Positions 33,158 to 43,466 are shown, counted from the stretch's first letter. The stretch is 64,000 nucleotides of DNA from Mycolicibacterium parafortuitum (GCF_002086815.1 NZ_MVID01000030.1:20741-84740); one strand, 5' to 3'. Program-made: numbers and translations. Notes: generated by a model from the sequence alone, not told the origin.

Positions 33158-35515
33158 CTAGAGCTTCGAGATCGGCGCGTGGTTGTGCATCAGCTTCACC
33201 CGGCCCGCGCTGCCGAAGTCGATCAGCGACATCGCCGATTCGCCGACGCCGGAGACCTCTTCGACCCGGCCCAGCCCGTACTTGTCGTGGGTGACGCGAT
33301 CGCCCGGCTCGAGCACGATCAGCGGCCTCTTCCCCGCCGCCGGACGGTTCGGTGACGGCCGCGGCGTGCCGTAGCGGCCGGCGTTGCCGACCGGCGCGGA
33401 GAACGACGACGCCGGCGCCTCGGTGCGGCGCCAGTCGATGAGCTCCGGGGGGATCTCCCGCAGGAAGCGCGACTCGGGGTTGAGCATCGGCTGTCCCCAC
33501 GACGAACGCACCTTCGCGCGGCTGAGGTAGAGACGCTGACGGGCGCGGGTGATCCCGACATAGGCCAGCCGCCGTTCCTCGGAGAGTTCGGCGGGATCGC
33601 CGAGGGCCCGCATGTGCGGGAACATGCCGTCCTCCCAGCCGGTCACGAACACCACCGGGAACTCCAGCCCCTTGGCGGTGTGCAGCGTCATCATCGTCAC
33701 CACCCCCGAGCCGTGTTCGGGGATGTCGTCGGCGTCGGCGACCAGCGACACCCGCTCCAGGAACGCCGCGAGCACACCGGTGTCGGGGACGTCCTCGTCC
33801 GCGGCGTCGGCACCCTGCGCGTCGTCGGCTTCGGCCAGTGCGCGCGCGTTGGCCAGATCGGTACTGAATTCGTGTGCGACGCTGACCAATTCGTTGAGGT
33901 TGTCCAACCGGGCCAGGTCCTGCGGATCGCTGGAGGACTCAAGCTCGGCGCGGTAGCCGGTGCGGTCGAGGACCGTCTCGACGAGGTCGCCGAGCTCGCC
34001 GTCGAGACCGCCGCGCAGTTCGTCGAGCAGTGCGACGAAACCGGCGATGGCCTTCTCCGAGCGCGTGTTCAGCATCGGCACCTTGCCCGCGGCGGCGTCG
34101 GCGAGCGCGTCGTTGAAGTTCAGGCCGGTGTTCTCGGCGTGTACCGCCACGCAGGCCTCGGCGCGGTCACCGATGCCGCGGCGCGGGGTGTTGAGGATGC
34201 GGCGCATGCTGACCGCGTCCCCGGGGTTGTCGAGCACCCGCAGGTAGGCGACGATGTCGCGAATCTCCTTGCGCTCGTAAAAGCGCACTCCCCCGACGAC
34301 TTTGTACGGGATGCCGGCGCGGATGAAGACTTCCTCGATCGCCCGCGAGGAGTTGTTGGTGCGGTAGAAGACGGCGACGTCGTTGTAGGAGAAGCCCGGG
34401 ATGGAGTCCGACAGCGAGTCGATCTCCTGGGCGACGAAGCGTGCCTCGTCGTGTTCGTTGTCGGCGACGTACCCGACGATCAGCTCGCCCTCACCGGCGT
34501 CGGTCCACAGCCGCTTCTCGCGCCTGCCGGTGTTGCGGGAGATCACCGAGTTCGCCGCGTTCAGGATGGTCTGTGTGGAGCGGTAGTTCTGCTCCAGCAG
34601 AATCGTTGTGGCGTTGGGGAAGTCGCGCTCGAAGTCCTCGATGTTGCGGATCGTCGCCCCGCGGAACGCGTAGATCGACTGGTCGGCGTCGCCGACGACA
34701 CACAGCTCGGCGGGCGGCACCCCGTCGGGATTGTCGTCCGAGGCGGCCGTTCCCACGAGCTCGCGTACCAGCACGTACTGCGCGTGGTTGGTGTCCTGGT
34801 ACTCGTCGACCAGGATGTGCCGGAACCGGCGCCGGTAGTACTGCGCGATCTGCGGGAAGGCCTGCAGCACGGCGACCGTCTCCCCGATCAGGTCGTCGAA
34901 GTCCAACGCGTTGGCGGCGCGCAGCCTGCGCTGGTATTCGCCGTAGACGTCGGCGACGATGCGGGCCAGGTCGTCGGCGGCCTCGGAGGCCTCGGCGGCC
35001 GCCTGTGCGGGGCCGATCAGCTCGTTCTTCAGGTTCGAGATCGCGTTGGCCAGCAGCCGCGGCGAATGCCGCTTGGTGTCCAGGCCCATGTCCTTGCCGA
35101 TCATCAGCAGCAGCCGCCGCGAGTCGTCGGCGTCATAGATCGAGAAGTTGGAGTTCAGCCCGGGCAGCAGCGAGGCCTGGTTGCGCAGGATCCGCACACA
35201 CGTCGAGTGAAACGTCGACACCCACATGTTGCGGGCCCGCGGCCCGACGAGCCCGACGATGCGCTCGCGCATCTCGGCGGCCGCCTTGTTGGTGAAGGTG
35301 ATCGCCAGCACCTGCCCGACGCCGACGTCGCGCGCGGCGAGCAGATACGCGATGCGCCGCGTCAACACCGCCGTCTTGCCCGAGCCGGCGCCCGCGACGA
35401 TCAGCAGCGGGGTGCCCTCGTGCAGCACCGCTTGGCGTTGCTGCGGGTTCAGGCCTTCGAGCAGGTCGTCGCCGGTCATCGGCGTGGCGTCGTTCAGCGT
35501 CAGGTGCACACTCAT
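33158..35515 (-). CDS. uvrD1: ATP-dependent 3'-5' DNA helicase, PcrA/UvrD family (UvrD1)
   Basis: 785 residues. Superfamily 1 motifs are in order: Q-motif LNPQQRQAVLHEG, Walker A LIVAGAGSGKTAVLTRRIAY, motif Ia ITFTNKAAAEMRERI, motif II ILVDEYQDTNHAQY, motif III GDADQSIYAFRGA, motif IV LEQNYRSTQTIL, motif V MTLHTAKGLEFPVVFV and motif VI RRLAYVGITRARQRLYL. The C-terminal ~60 residues form a small RNA polymerase-binding (Tudor-like) segment (VLEPGDRVTHDKYGLGRVEEVSG). It functions in nucleotide excision repair and recombination control. It corresponds to Rv0949. Confidence 0.97.
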   Translation of the reverse strand: MSVHLTLNDATPMTGDDLLEGLNPQQRQAVLHEGTPLLIVAGAGSGKTAVLTRRIAYLLAARDVGVGQVLAITFTNKAAAEMRERIVGLVGPRARNMWVSTFHSTCVRILRNQASLLPGLNSNFSIYDADDSRRLLLMIGKDMGLDTKRHSPRLLANAISNLKNELIGPAQAAAEASEAADDLARIVADVYGEYQRRLRAANALDFDDLIGETVAVLQAFPQIAQYYRRRFRHILVDEYQDTNHAQYVLVRELVGTAASDDNPDGVPPAELCVVGDADQSIYAFRGATIRNIEDFERDFPNATTILLEQNYRSTQTILNAANSVISRNTGRREKRLWTDAGEGELIVGYVADNEHDEARFVAQEIDSLSDSIPGFSYNDVAVFYRTNNSSRAIEEVFIRAGIPYKVVGGVRFYERKEIRDIVAYLRVLDNPGDAVSMRRILNTPRRGIGDRAEACVAVHAENTGLNFNDALADAAAGKVPMLNTRSEKAIAGFVALLDELRGGLDGELGDLVETVLDRTGYRAELESSSDPQDLARLDNLNELVSVAHEFSTDLANARALAEADDAQGADAADEDVPDTGVLAAFLERVSLVADADDIPEHGSGVVTMMTLHTAKGLEFPVVFVTGWEDGMFPHMRALGDPAELSEERRLAYVGITRARQRLYLSRAKVRSSWGQPMLNPESRFLREIPPELIDWRRTEAPASSFSAPVGNAGRYGTPRPSPNRPAAGKRPLIVLEPGDRVTHDKYGLGRVEEVSGVGESAMSLIDFGSAGRVKLMHNHAPISKL

Positions 35516-35613
35516 GTCGCACCCAACTTACCGCTGCGGGCGGACATCGCCGCCATGGCGCGAGGCCCCGGGTGGCGCGGGTGTCCGCGTCACCCGGGGC
35601 CTGCGCACACCAG

Positions 35614-36987
35614 TTAGTCGTCGTCGCCCGAGTCCCCGATGCGGCCCGCGGTGCCGTCGGCTCCGTCGGCACCCGAGCTGCCGCCGAGCCCCCCGGAACC
35701 ACCGGTTCCGCCGACGCCGCCGGTGGCCTCGCCGGTCCCACCCGGCTCGGCCGGGATGGTGGCGTCACCGCCATCACCGCCGTCACCGCCCTTGCCGAAG
35801 AAGATGCCGCCGCGACCGCCGTCGCCCCCGTCGCCGCCGTACGCATCCTCGTCGGAGACATCCTCGTCGTCGCCCAGGACGATGGCGAGGCCGCCGTCGC
35901 CGCCGCGGCCACCCTTGCCGATGATCCCCGCGTACGCGCCGTCACCGCCGTGTCCGCCTTCAGCCTGGCCGTTGTCGGCATCGCCGACACCGCCGTTGCC
36001 GCCCCAGCCGCCGTCGCCGACGTAGGTGGCACCGCCGCCACCACCGTCCCCGCCGACCGCGTCGGCGTCGTCGTAGGCCCAGCCGTCGCCGCCGGTGCCA
36101 CCGTCGCCGCCGTCGCCGACGTAGGTCAATCCGCCCTGGCCGGCGTTCCCGCCCCACGCGATGGTGCCGTCCTCATAGGCGATGCCCCGGCCGCCGTCGC
36201 CGCCCTGGCCGCCGGCGCCCACGACCGCGTTCCCCCCGGTGCCGCCTTCACCTGCGTAGGCATTGCCGTAGTAGGACTCCGCATCTCCGCCGTAGCCGGC
36301 ATCGCCACCGTTGCCGCCGAAGAGGCCGCCTCGGCCGCCGTTGCCGCCCCAACCGCCTTCGGCGTCGTTGTCCTCCGGATCCTCGTACTCCAGCTCGTTG
36401 ACGTCGTCGCCGCCGTAACCGCCCCAGCCGCCGTTACCGAACAGGATTCCGCCGCGGCCGCCGTTGCCGCCGTCGGTGGCGGCCCACTTCTCGCCGGTCT
36501 CTTCGTCGTAGGAGGCGTCGAGTCCGTTGCCGCCGTCACCGCCGTTGCCGAACAGGAACCCGGCGTTACCGCCGTCCCAGCCGTAGCGGCCGTCGCCGCC
36601 GTTGCCCCAGAGCAGGCCGGCGTTGCCGCCACGGCACGCGCTGCCCTCGCAGTCCTCGGCGGCGTCGAACCCGTTACCGATCAGCCATCCGCCGGGGCCG
36701 ATGACGGGCCGCAACGCGGGGTTGGCCGACGCGAGCGCCGGCGGGGTGGGATTCCCGCCGGAGCCGAGCAGCGTCACACAGTTCTGCGCCACCCCGGTCA
36801 GGCATTCCGGCGCGAGCGCCGACTCGGTCGAGACCAGCTGCACGTCCATCGCGACGCGGGGCGCGCGGTCGGTGTCCGCCCCCGTCGTCAGCCCGATTCC
36901 GGCACCGACCATCGCGGTGCCGAACATCCCCACCGCCAAGCAGCGACGGACCGAGCCCGCCGACCCCGAGTGCGCGAGTTTCGCCAT
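35614..36987 (-). CDS. Secreted PGRS-type glycine-rich protein without PE domain
   Basis: 457 residues from the ATG at 36987. The N-terminus MAKLAHSGSAGSVRRCLAVG with a hydrophobic AMVGAGIGLTTGA core is a signal-type sequence with a twin Arg, not the ~100-residue helical PE domain. After a linker (residues ~35-85), GWLIGNGFDAAEDCEG opens a region of Gly-Gly-Asn/Asp-Gly repeats typical of PE_PGRS proteins (GGNAGLLWGNGGDG, GGNGGRGGILFGNGG). They are broken by acidic inserts (ELEYEDPEDNDAE, GDDEDVSDED). Many GGxGxD units could bind calcium. The role is unknown; surface location is likely. Confidence 0.85.
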   Translation of the reverse strand: MAKLAHSGSAGSVRRCLAVGMFGTAMVGAGIGLTTGADTDRAPRVAMDVQLVSTESALAPECLTGVAQNCVTLLGSGGNPTPPALASANPALRPVIGPGGWLIGNGFDAAEDCEGSACRGGNAGLLWGNGGDGRYGWDGGNAGFLFGNGGDGGNGLDASYDEETGEKWAATDGGNGGRGGILFGNGGWGGYGGDDVNELEYEDPEDNDAEGGWGGNGGRGGLFGGNGGDAGYGGDAESYYGNAYAGEGGTGGNAVVGAGGQGGDGGRGIAYEDGTIAWGGNAGQGGLTYVGDGGDGGTGGDGWAYDDADAVGGDGGGGGATYVGDGGWGGNGGVGDADNGQAEGGHGGDGAYAGIIGKGGRGGDGGLAIVLGDDEDVSDEDAYGGDGGDGGRGGIFFGKGGDGGDGGDATIPAEPGGTGEATGGVGGTGGSGGLGGSSGADGADGTAGRIGDSGDDD

Positions 36988-37569
36988 TGAAGACCCCCAA
37001 CTGTTTCGTGCCCGCCGAGCTGCTGTGGCGGGATGGTGTGCGCCGGGACGTTCCCGCGCCAAATGCACAGTAAGTTCCCAGCTGGCTAATCGTCAGGCAA
37101 ACACTCAGATCTGTTGATGGGGATTCTCGCCGCGCTGGGTCAGAAGCTAAATGCGCGTGGTTGCACTGCTTTATCCATGGCTCCGCGGGGCGCCCAGACC
37201 CTCACTGATTGAAGCAGCAAACAGTTGATTGTTTAAAGCAAACTTTCACCCAGGCTCGCGCGCAGCGTTGACCCCGGCCCGTCGGCCCGTCCGGCGCACA
37301 CGCCGGCGTTCTGGTGAGTCCCCCAACCCCCGTGGTGATGTCGAGCACATCCGCTACCGCGAACAATATCTACGAGCGCGTCGACAGCAAACGCTTTCGG
37401 TGGAGAAAAGTCGGAATTGTCCGTCTGGAGCAGCGCGCGGGCGCACAGAGCGGACATCCAGCGAAATCGTGATCCGCGATACGAATACGCACCCGCCGGA
37501 GCGATCGTCTCCATCGGTTCTCCGGGCGGCTCTTTGCACCACATCGGCCGCTGGTGGCACACTGGCCAG
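36988..37569. other. Gene-free 582-base region, promoter side of two divergent genes
   Basis: I see no credible coding sequence here; the open frames have no ribosome binding site or mycobacterial codon pattern. It holds an AT-richer patch near 37210-37250 (GATTGTTTAAAGCAAACTTT) with two AGCAAAC copies, the likely promoter area for the PGRS gene on one strand and the chorismate mutase leader on the other. Confidence 0.5.
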
Positions 37570-37629
37570 GTGCTTTACGCGCAGTGGCGATTTTTCTACG
37601 GGTACCGATCCGCGGTGCCCGTGGCATAG
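37570..37629 (+). CDS. Aromatic-rich leader peptide of the chorismate mutase gene
   Basis: A 20-codon frame from the GTG at 37570 to TAG reads (M)LYAQWRFFYGYRSAVPVA. Six of 19 residues are aromatic (Tyr, Trp, Phe, Phe, Tyr, Tyr), clustered within ten codons, a density not expected by chance in this GC-rich DNA. It is followed by two hairpins and then the chorismate mutase gene, the classic layout of ribosome-mediated attenuation by aromatic amino acids. The ribosome binding site is weak (GGTGG twelve bases upstream). Proposed from sequence; no known mycobacterial example comes to mind. Confidence 0.65.
   Translation: MLYAQWRFFYGYRSAVPVA
37600..37620 (+). promoter_or_regulatory. Pause/anti-terminator hairpin of the attenuator
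   Basis: GGGTACC (37600-37606) pairs with GGTGCCC (37614-37620), one G-U pair included, immediately after the aromatic codons. The CCGCGG at 37610-37615 can instead pair with CCGCGG at 37646-37651, which would disrupt the terminator stem, as required for attenuation. Confidence 0.55.
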
Positions 37630-37641
37630 CTGCTTCCCATC

Positions 37642-37673
37642 AGCCCCGCGGTCCGCTTCTGCGATCCGGGGCT
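37642..37673 (+). terminator. Intrinsic terminator of the attenuator
   Basis: AGCCCCG (37642-37648) and CGGGGCT (37667-37673) form the outer stem, followed by the T-rich run CGTCTCTTTGTT, one of the few U-tract-like tails in this window. It lies 65 bases before the chorismate mutase ATG, in the leader, not after a gene. Confidence 0.65.
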
Positions 37674-37738
37674 CGTCTCTTTGTTGAGGCCCGACAGCGG
37701 AGCGATCAGGGCCGACACAACGAGAATCGGAGACCAAG

Positions 37739-38014
37739 ATGACCACGCCTGCAGGGACGGAAACCGCCCAGTTGCCCGATATCGACGAGCTGCGCCAGGA
37801 GATCGACCGCCTCGACGCGACGATCCTCGAGGCCATTCAGCGCCGCACCGAGGTGTCCCAGATGATCGGCAAGGCCCGGATGGCCTCCGGCGGCACCCGT
37901 CTGGTGCACAGCCGGGAGATGAAGGTCATCGAGCGCTACAGCGTGCTCGGCGAGGAAGGCAAGAACCTCGCGATGCTGCTGCTGCGCCTCGGCCGCGGAC
38001 GCCTCGGCCACTGA
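37739..38014 (+). CDS. aroQ: Chorismate mutase, AroQ-delta type (Rv0948c-like)
   Basis: 91 residues with the ATG at 37739 behind CGGAGA. This is the all-helical AroQ fold: ELRQEIDRLDATILEAIQRR, then QMIGKARMASGGTRLVHSRE and KVIERYSVLGEEGKNLA. It converts chorismate to prephenate for Phe and Tyr. The C-terminus RLGRGRLGH matches the tail through which the M. tuberculosis enzyme is activated by complex formation with DAHP synthase (AroG), so the same inter-enzyme regulation is expected. It has no signal peptide, unlike the secreted Rv1885c type. Expression is probably governed by the upstream aromatic leader. Confidence 0.95.
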   Translation: MTTPAGTETAQLPDIDELRQEIDRLDATILEAIQRRTEVSQMIGKARMASGGTRLVHSREMKVIERYSVLGEEGKNLAMLLLRLGRGRLGH

Positions 38015-38068
38015 CGCGATTTCGGCGTAGTTCGTCAACGTCAGCATGACCAACTACACCCGAATCAC
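38014..38068. repeat. Dispersed hairpin repeat, copy 1, between convergent genes
   Basis: GCGATTTCGGCGTAGTT (38016-38032) and AACTACACCCGAATCAC (38052-38068) are near-complementary arms around TCGTCAACGTCAGCATGACC. Nearly the same element is at 43413-43465. It starts at the chorismate mutase stop and overlaps the acyltransferase stop, so it likely terminates both. Confidence 0.85.
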
Positions 38069-40080
38069 TTCGTCTTGAGCGCCTCGACCAGCCACGGGGT
38101 CAGCCATTCGACTGCTTCCGGGGTCGGGTGCACGCCGTCGCTGCGCACCCGGAGCCCGTCGACCTTCGTCTGGTAGTACCCGTTGGGGCTGAGCTTCTTG
38201 TTCAGGTCGAGCACCGTCGCGTTGGGCCGCTTCTCGACGGCGTTGCGCACCATGGTGTTCCAGCGCTCGACGCGTTTGGGCTGATCCTCCGGATAGAGGC
38301 TGCCGTCCGGCTTCTCGGCCCGCCGGTTGTACGGCTCGGTCGCGACGACCAGTCGCGCACCCGTGGAACCGAGGATGTCGAGTGCACGGTTGAGTTCGCC
38401 TTCGAGGTACGCGTCGTAGCCAGGCTCGCCGATATGGGTCCAGGAACCCTCGTTCATCCGGTCGACGACCTCCCACCGCCCGACCATCAGCAGCACCACG
38501 TCGGGTTTCGCGTAGCCGATCCGCTGCGCCCACCGCGCCGGCCATTCGTCGCACTCCGGTTTCTGCGGCAGTTCCTGTCCGACGTACTCGTAGGGCCCGC
38601 CGCGCGCGATGCCACACCCGATGGTGGTGAAATCGGAGAAGTCCAGCCCTGGCGTATCGGGCAGGTAGCGCATCATCGTCCACGCGATCGAGTCGCCGAA
38701 CACCGCCACCCGCAGATCTCCCGGCGCGAGCGGTTTCGGCGCACGCGTCACCTCCACCGGGATCTCGGGCGCCACCAGTGCGGCGTTGTCGATCATCGGA
38801 CCTGGCTGCGGGGTCTCGGGGAGCACCCGCACCGGCAATACCGTCATCGCGACCACCGCGGCCGTCGCCGCGGTCGCCCCGGCCAGCGGCAGCATCGGCA
38901 CGAACGCCGGGCGCCACTCCCGGATCGGTTGTTCGATCGCCCACCACGAGACCGCCGCGACAGCCACCGTCGCAGCGCAGCGCAGCGCGAACAGCTGCCA
39001 GCCCGAGGTTCCGGTGCGTTCACCGTTGAGCAGCAGGAAGATCGGCCAGTGCCACAGGTACACGCCGTAGGAGATCGCACCGAGCCCGACGAGCGGGCCG
39101 ACCGACAGCAGTCGCGCGACCGGGCCTTCCTGGGCGAGGGCGACCGGCGCGATGACCAGGATCGCGGCCAGCGCGACGACGATGAGCAGTCCGCTGCGGA
39201 ACTCCTCGACGCTGCCCGTGGCGATGCGTGCGGCCAGGAACAGCACCACGAGGCCGATCACCGGCAGCGTCCACGCCACCCAGCGCGCCCAGCGGGACCG
39301 GAACATCTCCAGTCCGGCGGTCAGTCCGCGCCAGTCCCGGACCAGCAACGCCGCCGCGGCGGCGCCGACGAGCAGCGCCTGGACGCGGGTGTCGGTGCCG
39401 AAGTAGACGCGGTTGAGTGTCGCGTCCGAACTCAGTGCCATCGTCGCGGCTGCGGACGCGACGACGCCGCCGGTCGCGAGGACGAACACCGTCGTGCGCA
39501 CCGCGCGCTGTGACAACGTCACCCCGCGCCGGTACGCGATCGCGCCGAGCGCGGCGATGACCCCGGCGATCAGCAGCGGCCACAGCACGTAGTACTGCTC
39601 CTCCACCGCCAGCGACCAGGTGTGCTGCAGCGGCGACGGAGGCGCCCCCTGGGAGAAGTAGTCGGTGCGCTGCGCGACGAACACCCAGTTCGACATCCAG
39701 AACAGGGTCGCCACGGCGTCCTCGCGCAGGGTCGCGGTGGACTCCGGTGAGAACAGTTCCCGCAGCGCGACGACGGACAGCACCATGACCACCAGTGCGG
39801 GCAGCAGCCGGCGGGCCCGGCGAACCCAGAAGCCTTTCAAGCCGATTCGGCCTGTCCGGCCGATCTCGTCGAGCAGCAGCGAGGTGATCAGGAATCCGCT
39901 CAGCACGAAGAAGACGTCGACGCCGAGGAAGCCGCCGGACAGACCGGGGACGCCGCCGTGGTCGGCGAGCACCAACGCGACGGCGATCGCCCGGATACCG
40001 TCGAGCGCCGGGATCGACTGCCCCGGCCCGACATACCGCCGCGGGCCCACGCGTATCGGCGCCGCACTCACGGCTGTCAC
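38065..40080 (-). CDS. Membrane O-acyltransferase (acyltransferase 3) with C-terminal SGNH domain
   Basis: 671 residues from the GTG at 40080, preceded by GAGGAGG ten bases upstream; a longer TTG start at 40110 is less likely. The N-terminal ~390 residues form about ten membrane helices with acyltransferase-3 motifs IPALDGIRAIAVALVLADHG (catalytic His region), GGFLGVDVFFVLSGFLITSL, FWVRRARRLLPAL and QHTWSLAVEEQYYVLWP. The extracytoplasmic C-terminal domain is SGNH-like: VAVFGDSIAWTMM (GDS), a later Gly/Asn region, and GVHPTPEAVEWLTPW carrying D/H-like catalytic residues. Such fusions O-acylate surface glycans or lipids. The substrate is unknown. Confidence 0.88.
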   Translation of the reverse strand: MTAVSAAPIRVGPRRYVGPGQSIPALDGIRAIAVALVLADHGGVPGLSGGFLGVDVFFVLSGFLITSLLLDEIGRTGRIGLKGFWVRRARRLLPALVVMVLSVVALRELFSPESTATLREDAVATLFWMSNWVFVAQRTDYFSQGAPPSPLQHTWSLAVEEQYYVLWPLLIAGVIAALGAIAYRRGVTLSQRAVRTTVFVLATGGVVASAAATMALSSDATLNRVYFGTDTRVQALLVGAAAAALLVRDWRGLTAGLEMFRSRWARWVAWTLPVIGLVVLFLAARIATGSVEEFRSGLLIVVALAAILVIAPVALAQEGPVARLLSVGPLVGLGAISYGVYLWHWPIFLLLNGERTGTSGWQLFALRCAATVAVAAVSWWAIEQPIREWRPAFVPMLPLAGATAATAAVVAMTVLPVRVLPETPQPGPMIDNAALVAPEIPVEVTRAPKPLAPGDLRVAVFGDSIAWTMMRYLPDTPGLDFSDFTTIGCGIARGGPYEYVGQELPQKPECDEWPARWAQRIGYAKPDVVLLMVGRWEVVDRMNEGSWTHIGEPGYDAYLEGELNRALDILGSTGARLVVATEPYNRRAEKPDGSLYPEDQPKRVERWNTMVRNAVEKRPNATVLDLNKKLSPNGYYQTKVDGLRVRSDGVHPTPEAVEWLTPWLVEALKTK

Positions 40081-40172
40081 TGTCGGCGGTCCTCCTCGCT
40101 GTCCGAGCAACGAAGTCTATGGGCGCGCGGGCAGCGGATCCGGAAGGCGCGCGGGGGTCCCGAGATCTCGGC

Positions 40173-40230
40173 CGAGCAGACACAAACTCGGGCGAGTCGC
40201 GCGCGTGTCATGCGAGTTCGCGCCTGCTCG
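40173..40230. terminator. Long imperfect hairpin after gabD-like gene
   Basis: CGAGCAGACACAAACTCG (40173-40190) pairs with CGAGTTCGCGCCTGCTCG (40213-40230) at 15 of 18 positions. It lies downstream of the minus-strand dehydrogenase gene and resembles in size and ends the hairpin at 29105-29162. It probably terminates transcription. Confidence 0.6.
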
Positions 40231-40257
40231 CGGGCGGGAGGTGACCCCCAGCTCGCG

Positions 40258-41706
40258 CTACTTCGTGAGCGCGATGTACTTCGTGTCGAGGTACTCCTCG
40301 ATGCCCTCGGTACCACCCTCGCGGCCGAAGCCGGACTCCTTGATGCCGCCGAACGGTGCGGCGGCATCGGAGATCACGCCGCGGTTGACGCCGACCATGC
40401 CGGATTCGATGCCCTCGGCGACCCGCAGCGCCCGATCCAGCGACTGCGTGTAGACGTAGGCGGCCAGGCCGTATTCGGTGTTGTTGGCCGCGGCGATGCC
40501 CTCTTCCTCGGTGTCGAACCCGGCGATCGGGGCGACCGGACCGAACACCTCTTCTTTGAGGATGCGGGCGTCGGCGGGGACGTCGGTCAGCACGGTGGCG
40601 GGGTAGAAGTTCCCCGGACCGCCGGGGGCGACGCCGCCGACGGCGACGGTGGCACCGCGCGAGACCGCGTCCGAGACGAGCTCGGTGACGGTGGCGACCT
40701 GCTTGGAGTTGATCAGCGGGCCCAGCGTGGACTTCTCGTCGAGGCCCTTGCCGAGGGTGAATTCGCTCATCCGCTTGACGAACTTGTCGGTGAACTCCTC
40801 GCGCACCGCGTTGGCGACATGGAACCGGTTCGCCGCGGTGCAGGCCTCACCGCCGTTGCGCATCTTGGCCAGGATCGCGCCGTCGACCGCCGCGTCGACG
40901 TCGGCGTCGTCGAACACGATGAACGGCGCGTTGCCGCCGAGCTCCATCGACGTGCGCAGCAGCTTGTCCGCCGACTGCTTCACCAGTGCCTTGCCGACGC
41001 CGGTCGACCCGGTGAAGGTCAGCTTGCGCAGCCGGCCGTCGTTGATCAGCGCCTCGGTGACCGGGCCGGGGCTGCTGGTCGGCAGCACCGAGAGCACGCC
41101 CTTGGGCAGGCCGGCCTCGTCCATCAGCTTGGCCAGCAGCAGCATCGTCAGCGGCGTCTCCTGGGCCGGCTTGACGATCATCGTGCAGCCGGCGGCGAAC
41201 GCCGGGCCCATCTTGCGGGTGCCCATCGCCAGCGGGAAGTTCCACGGGGTGATCGCGTAGCAGGGGCCGACGGCCTGCTTCGTGACCAGGATGCGGCCGG
41301 TGCCCGCCGGAGCCGCGGTGTAGCGGCCCTCGATGCGCACGGCCTCCTCGGCGAACCAGCGGAAGAACTCGGCGCCGTAGGCGACCTCGCCCTTGCTCTC
41401 GGCGACCACCTTGCCCATCTCCAGGGTCATCAGCGCGGCGATGTCGTCGGCGCGGGCGGTGATGGTCTCGAAGACCGCCCGCAGGATCTCGCCGCGCTTG
41501 CGCGCCGGCGTCGCGGCCCACTCCCCCTGCACGGCACATGCGGCGTCCAGCGCCGCCCGCGCGTCGTCGGCGGTGGCGTCGGCGACCGACGTCAGCACCG
41601 TGTCGTCGCTGGGATCCAGCACGTCGAACCGGCTCGCGGCCTCGCGCTGCTCACCACCGATCCACAGGCCCGTCGGTACCGATGCCAGCAGCGCGGAAGT
41701 ATCCAT
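40258..41706 (-). CDS. gabD: NAD(P)-dependent succinate-semialdehyde (aldehyde) dehydrogenase
   Basis: 482 residues from the ATG at 41706. Aldehyde dehydrogenase landmarks: AITPWNFPLAMGTRKMGPAFAAG, KPAQETPLTMLLLAKLM, FTGSTGVGKALVKQ, the catalytic Glu in MELGGNAPFIVFDDAD, and the catalytic Cys in NGGEACTAANRFHV, with EEVFGPVAPI and the C-terminal GGIKESGFGREGG of the GabD subgroup. It should oxidise succinate semialdehyde to succinate, feeding the TCA cycle near sucCD. It is divergent from pgi across 50 bases. Confidence 0.9.
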   Translation of the reverse strand: MDTSALLASVPTGLWIGGEQREAASRFDVLDPSDDTVLTSVADATADDARAALDAACAVQGEWAATPARKRGEILRAVFETITARADDIAALMTLEMGKVVAESKGEVAYGAEFFRWFAEEAVRIEGRYTAAPAGTGRILVTKQAVGPCYAITPWNFPLAMGTRKMGPAFAAGCTMIVKPAQETPLTMLLLAKLMDEAGLPKGVLSVLPTSSPGPVTEALINDGRLRKLTFTGSTGVGKALVKQSADKLLRTSMELGGNAPFIVFDDADVDAAVDGAILAKMRNGGEACTAANRFHVANAVREEFTDKFVKRMSEFTLGKGLDEKSTLGPLINSKQVATVTELVSDAVSRGATVAVGGVAPGGPGNFYPATVLTDVPADARILKEEVFGPVAPIAGFDTEEEGIAAANNTEYGLAAYVYTQSLDRALRVAEGIESGMVGVNRGVISDAAAPFGGIKESGFGREGGTEGIEEYLDTKYIALTK

Positions 41707-41756
41707 ACCTTCATCATTTACCCCTTCGTCCGCCGGCCCGCACTAGGGTTCTTCAC

Positions 41757-43406
<1,650 letters not shown>

Positions 43407-43412
43407 GTCGCT

Positions 43413-43465
43413 GCGATTTCGGCGCAGTTCGTCAACGTCACATTGACCAACTACGCCGAAATCGC
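43413..43465. repeat. Dispersed hairpin repeat, copy 2, between convergent genes
   Basis: GCGATTTCGGCGCAGTT (43413-43429) pairs with AACTACGCCGAAATCGC (43449-43465), one mismatch, around TCGTCAACGTCACATTGACC. It is nearly identical to copy 1 (38014-38068) and likewise sits exactly between two convergent genes, ending two bases before the SDR stop. Confidence 0.88.
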
Positions 43466-43466
43466 G

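Noticed and set aside
33614..35617. A 667-codon plus-strand frame opposite the helicase gene
   Set aside because: The minus strand encodes all helicase motifs; this is a GC-driven shadow.
37229..37687. A 152-codon plus-strand frame in the gap before chorismate mutase
   Set aside because: It has no ribosome binding site, an Arg/Ser-rich composition typical of non-coding frames, and runs through the proposed terminator.
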